From assembly GCA_031276775.1 (NCBI GenBank), contig JAISML010000202.1, positions 1 through 5,314 of the forward strand: a DNA stretch of 5,314 nucleotides, in the 5' to 3' direction. The stretch comes from Eubacteriales Family XIII. Incertae Sedis bacterium (GTDB lineage Bacteria; Bacillota; Clostridia; Peptostreptococcales; Anaerovoracaceae). Below are positions 4,674 to 5,314 of the stretch, in pieces. Each line of letters starts with the position of its first letter. Within the stretch, counting starts at the first letter, position 1. Position numbers and translations under genes: made by a program. The notes beneath the pieces were generated by a model. It was not told the origin of the DNA. It ran no database searches and was given only the letters and a program-made list of their open reading frames with translations.

Positions 4674-5314
4674 TTACGGCGTCCGATCTTCGCCGTCCCC
4701 CGCTTTTTTGACCGAATTTTTGATGTCTTCCGCTGTATCCGCAGCCGAAGACATGACATTGTTGATGTTGTCGCGTCCGAGATCCGGTCCTCTGAATCTG
4801 TACCTGCAACCGAAGAACAGGGCGATGATCAGCACGGGCAGGGTGATCCAGAAAAAGAACATCAGCGCGACGACCAGGATGGTCACGGGGATGCTGAGCA
4901 CGTTTACGTCGTGCCGGTACACCTCGAAATGATTGGTGTTGCCTTTATGGAAAACCCTGAGAATGAATTCCCATATCCGTTTCATCGTCGCGGAAAAATT
5001 TGACGGTTCGGTTTTGGGCGCTGTGCCACCGCTGCGGGCGTCCCGGTCGGTCTGTCCGGCGAAAGCGCTTGGATCGCCCTGTGCGCCGTAACCGCCCTGC
5101 GCGCCGTTTCCCATACCGGCCGCCGCCGCGCCGCTTCCCGCGCCGTATCCGCCCGGCGTTCCGTAACCGTTCGCGCCGCCGTTTGCGCTGTAGGCGCCGG
5201 TTGTCCGATAGGCGCCGGTCTGACGCGCGGTCTTTCCTTCTTTTTCCAATGCGATGATCGCTTCGAGTATGTCCCCGTTCGCCGCCTCCATGGCCGCTTT
5301 GGCTTCCTCATACG
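4674..5314 (-). CDS. Membrane protein with UBA-like N-terminus and DUF4342-like membrane region (5' end beyond the window)
   Basis: The reading frame runs off the right edge, so at least the first residues are missing. The visible part has 212 residues. It starts YEEAKAAMEAANGDILEAI, a typical UBA/TS-N-like helical motif found at the N-terminus of DUF4342 proteins. Next comes a flexible Gly/Ala/Tyr/Gln-rich linker of about 75 residues with loose GGYGA-Q/G repeats. A helical segment (ATMKRIWEFILRVFHKGN) leads to a short strand region (HFEVYRHDVNVLSIPV) and a strongly hydrophobic stretch of about 28 residues (IPVTILVVALMFFFWITLP onward) forming one long or two short membrane helices. CRYRF then begins a charged cytoplasmic tail. 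It is the first visible gene of the regulator/kinase operon, 21 bases before the regulator. The biochemical function of DUF4342 is unknown to me. The operon position suggests it is linked to the envelope signal sensed by the kinase, which is inference. An internal Met at 5291 is not the likely start because conserved residues precede it. Confidence 0.8.
   Translation of the reverse strand, partial: YEEAKAAMEAANGDILEAIIALEKEGKTARQTGAYRTTGAYSANGGANGYGTPGGYGAGSGAAAAGMGNGAQGGYGAQGDPSAFAGQTDRDARSGGTAPKTEPSNFSATMKRIWEFILRVFHKGNTNHFEVYRHDVNVLSIPVTILVVALMFFFWITLPVLIIALFFGCRYRFRGPDLGRDNINNVMSSAADTAEDIKNSVKKAGDGEDRTP

Noticed and set aside
4185..5003. Open + strand frame of about 270 codons opposite the response regulator and DUF4342-like genes
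   Set aside because: It is rich in Arg and His, has no recognisable domain, and lies opposite two well-supported genes in a pattern typical of an antisense shadow.

Overview
This window looks like chromosome from a fairly GC-rich member of the Clostridia (Firmicutes), probably a gut-type anaerobe. That inference rests on a RecD2-like helicase tail followed by comF and a long-form hpf, Shine-Dalgarno sites of the AGGAG type, and an unusual gene trio of DUF4342-like protein, OmpR-type regulator and histidine kinase. No species can be named from the sequence. Most genes are recognisable housekeeping or signalling genes, and there is no tRNA, rRNA, CRISPR array or transposase gene.

Left half, + strand. 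The window opens with the last codons of an upstream gene that resembles the C-terminus of a RecD2-type helicase (to 59). A ComF-family phosphoribosyltransferase overlaps it (46-954). A 180-base gap follows, holding a good extended -10 promoter, and then hpf (1136-1666), a long-form ribosome hibernation factor. After 25 bases comes dtd (1692-2228), D-aminoacyl-tRNA deacylase, which carries an unusual insertion of about 28 residues. hpf and dtd probably share one transcript and both act on the translation machinery.

Right half, - strand. Reading right to left, a membrane protein with a UBA-like N-terminus and a DUF4342-like membrane region (4674 to beyond the right edge) is followed after 21 bases by an OmpR/PhoB-type response regulator (3933-4652). 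After a further 23 bases comes its sensor histidine kinase (2311-3909). The three form a compact operon whose promoter lies outside the window. It converges on dtd across an 82-base gap (2229-2310) with no convincing terminator.

Three local oddities stand out. The strongest is a long inverted repeat (881-905 and 1046-1070; 23 of 25 positions, 17 consecutive perfect) that starts inside the 3' end of comF and ends on the -35 box of the hpf promoter. It looks like a small non-coding palindromic or MITE-like insertion that gave comF a new tail. The second is a run of almost four 18-base tandem repeats that adds a (SLPLAP)n tail to the histidine kinase. The third is the insertion in Dtd. No clearly new multi-gene system is visible.
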